5,502 nt of DNA, taken from Candidatus Latescibacterota bacterium (GTDB taxonomy: Bacteria > Latescibacterota > Latescibacteria > Latescibacterales > Latescibacteraceae). The stretch lies in NCBI GenBank assembly GCA_018656855.1, contig JABHYP010000645.1:1-5502 (forward strand), written 5' to 3'. This document shows, one piece after another, positions 4,590 to 5,502 of the stretch (positions are counted from its first letter, which is position 1; every line of letters begins with the position of its first letter). Position numbers and translations under genes: made by a program. The notes beneath the pieces are model-generated. The model worked only from the letters and a program-made list of their open reading frames with translations, did no database searches and was not told where the DNA came from.

Positions 4590-5502
4590 ATGTGGAAATT
4601 CTTATGTAAAATTCATGCGCTTTTAATACTGATTATAGTTGCTTTGCCAGCAGAGGTTTCATCAGCTAATCTGACTGAAAAGGAAGTTCTTAAGGCTATG
4701 CGGAGAGCTACCGACTTTATGGTTAACACGGTTTCAACCCATGGTGGATATGTTTGGACATACAATGCTGATCTAACGAGGCAATGGGGTGAAGCGCCGG
4801 CTCGATCTACACAAATCTGGTGTCAGGGGGGAACACCTTTAATGGGTATGCTGTTTCTGGATGTTTTTGAGGCTACCGGCGATGAATATTATCTTCAATG
4901 TGCAGAAAAAGCTGCAAATGCCCTCATTTATGGTCAGCATCCCTTGGGTGGATGGCACTACTTTGTTGATTTTGACATAAACGGTCTTGAACAGTGGTAT
5001 AAGGATGTGTTTTCAAATTTTAAATGGGGTATGGAGGAATACCGCCATTATTATGGGAATTGTACGTTTGATGATGAATCAACTACTGGCCCCACACATT
5101 TTTTACTCAAGTTGTATATGGAAACTCTCAATCCTTCATACCGTTTGCCACTATTAAAAGCGCTCGATTTTATCTTGATGTCACAGTATCCCAACGGCGG
5201 GTGGCCGCAGCGATATCCTCTCAGACATGAATTTGTCCATGATGGGCTTGCAGATTATACCTCATATTACACTTTTAATGACGGTGTGATAACAAACAAC
5301 ATCGACCTTCTTGTAGAGGCATATGAACTGCTTGGCAACGATGAGTACATGAAGGCTGCGAAACGAGGAATGGATTTTATAATTATATCACAAGGCCCGG
5401 AAGATCAGGCAGCCTGGGGAGATCAACACGGTGTCGATTTAAAACCTGCCTGGGGGCGCACACATGAGCATGCCGGATACATGCCGCGGTATACTATGGC
5501 TA
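4590..5502 (+). CDS. secreted pectate lyase-like protein (polysaccharide lyase family 10 type), 3' end outside window
   Basis: The frame stays open to the end of the window, giving the first 304 residues. A Sec signal peptide is clear: MWKFLCKIH, a hydrophobic core (10-20) and a likely cleavage after VSSA (23-26). The mature part resembles the all-alpha toroid of PL10 pectate lyases. It has TFDDESTT (159-166), matching the acidic TxDNDATT-like calcium-site segment, then GGWPQRYP (203-210), FNDGVITN (229-236), and WGDQHGVDLKPAWGR (276-290). In the last of these, Arg290 lies where the family has its conserved P-x-x-R arginine. PL10 enzymes cut de-esterified polygalacturonate by calcium-dependent beta-elimination, with an arginine as base; applying that here is inference. 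It would act in the periplasm or outside the cell. The segment RTHEHAGYMPRY (290-301) departs from the usual RAYE-like sequence, so this may be a divergent member with another polyuronate substrate. Nearby genes suggest a polysaccharide-use locus. Confidence 0.8.
   Translation, partial: MWKFLCKIHALLILIIVALPAEVSSANLTEKEVLKAMRRATDFMVNTVSTHGGYVWTYNADLTRQWGEAPARSTQIWCQGGTPLMGMLFLDVFEATGDEYYLQCAEKAANALIYGQHPLGGWHYFVDFDINGLEQWYKDVFSNFKWGMEEYRHYYGNCTFDDESTTGPTHFLLKLYMETLNPSYRLPLLKALDFILMSQYPNGGWPQRYPLRHEFVHDGLADYTSYYTFNDGVITNNIDLLVEAYELLGNDEYMKAAKRGMDFIIISQGPEDQAAWGDQHGVDLKPAWGRTHEHAGYMPRYTMA

Overview
The window holds five genes, all on the + strand: a 3' fragment of a PQQ-like beta-propeller gene (3-1040), a Tat-type aldo/keto reductase-fold gene (1116-2114), a Tat-type Gfo/Idh/MocA oxidoreductase gene (2493-3680), a small ArsR-type regulator gene (4101-4388) and the 5' part of a secreted family 10 pectate lyase-like gene (4590 to the window end). 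No tRNA, rRNA, CRISPR array, insertion sequence or phage gene was seen.

Organism (inference): a free-living, polysaccharide-degrading Gram-negative bacterium. Secreted PQQ-like propellers, Tat-leader Gfo/Idh and aldo/keto reductase paralogs and PL10-like lyases occur together in Lentisphaerae, Planctomycetes, Verrucomicrobia, Latescibacteria and related uncultured lineages. The sequence does not let me choose among these. Gene starts are preceded by GGAG or AGGAGG, so Shine-Dalgarno initiation is in use. Two of the four visible starts are GTG.

Layout: the first two genes are 75 bp apart. The next gaps are long (378, 420 and 201 bp) and AT-rich, so most of these genes probably have their own promoters. 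Perfect TATAAT boxes with weak -35 elements lie just upstream of the Gfo/Idh gene and the lyase gene. No convincing rho-independent terminator was found.

The genes could cooperate in using pectin or another polyuronate. The lyase would cut the polymer outside the cytoplasm, the two Tat-type oxidoreductase-fold proteins would act on sugars or derivatives in the periplasm, and the cysteine-free ArsR-type protein would be a local regulator. This is inference from gene order and protein class.

The most unusual non-coding segment is the 201-bp gap between the regulator and the lyase gene. It has four TTAGT/ACTAA elements spaced 20, 20 and 50 bp apart, and it also contains nested inverted repeats. 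Two other points stand out: the aldo/keto reductase lacks most of its family's catalytic tetrad, and the Gfo/Idh protein has NRP where the family usually has EKP.
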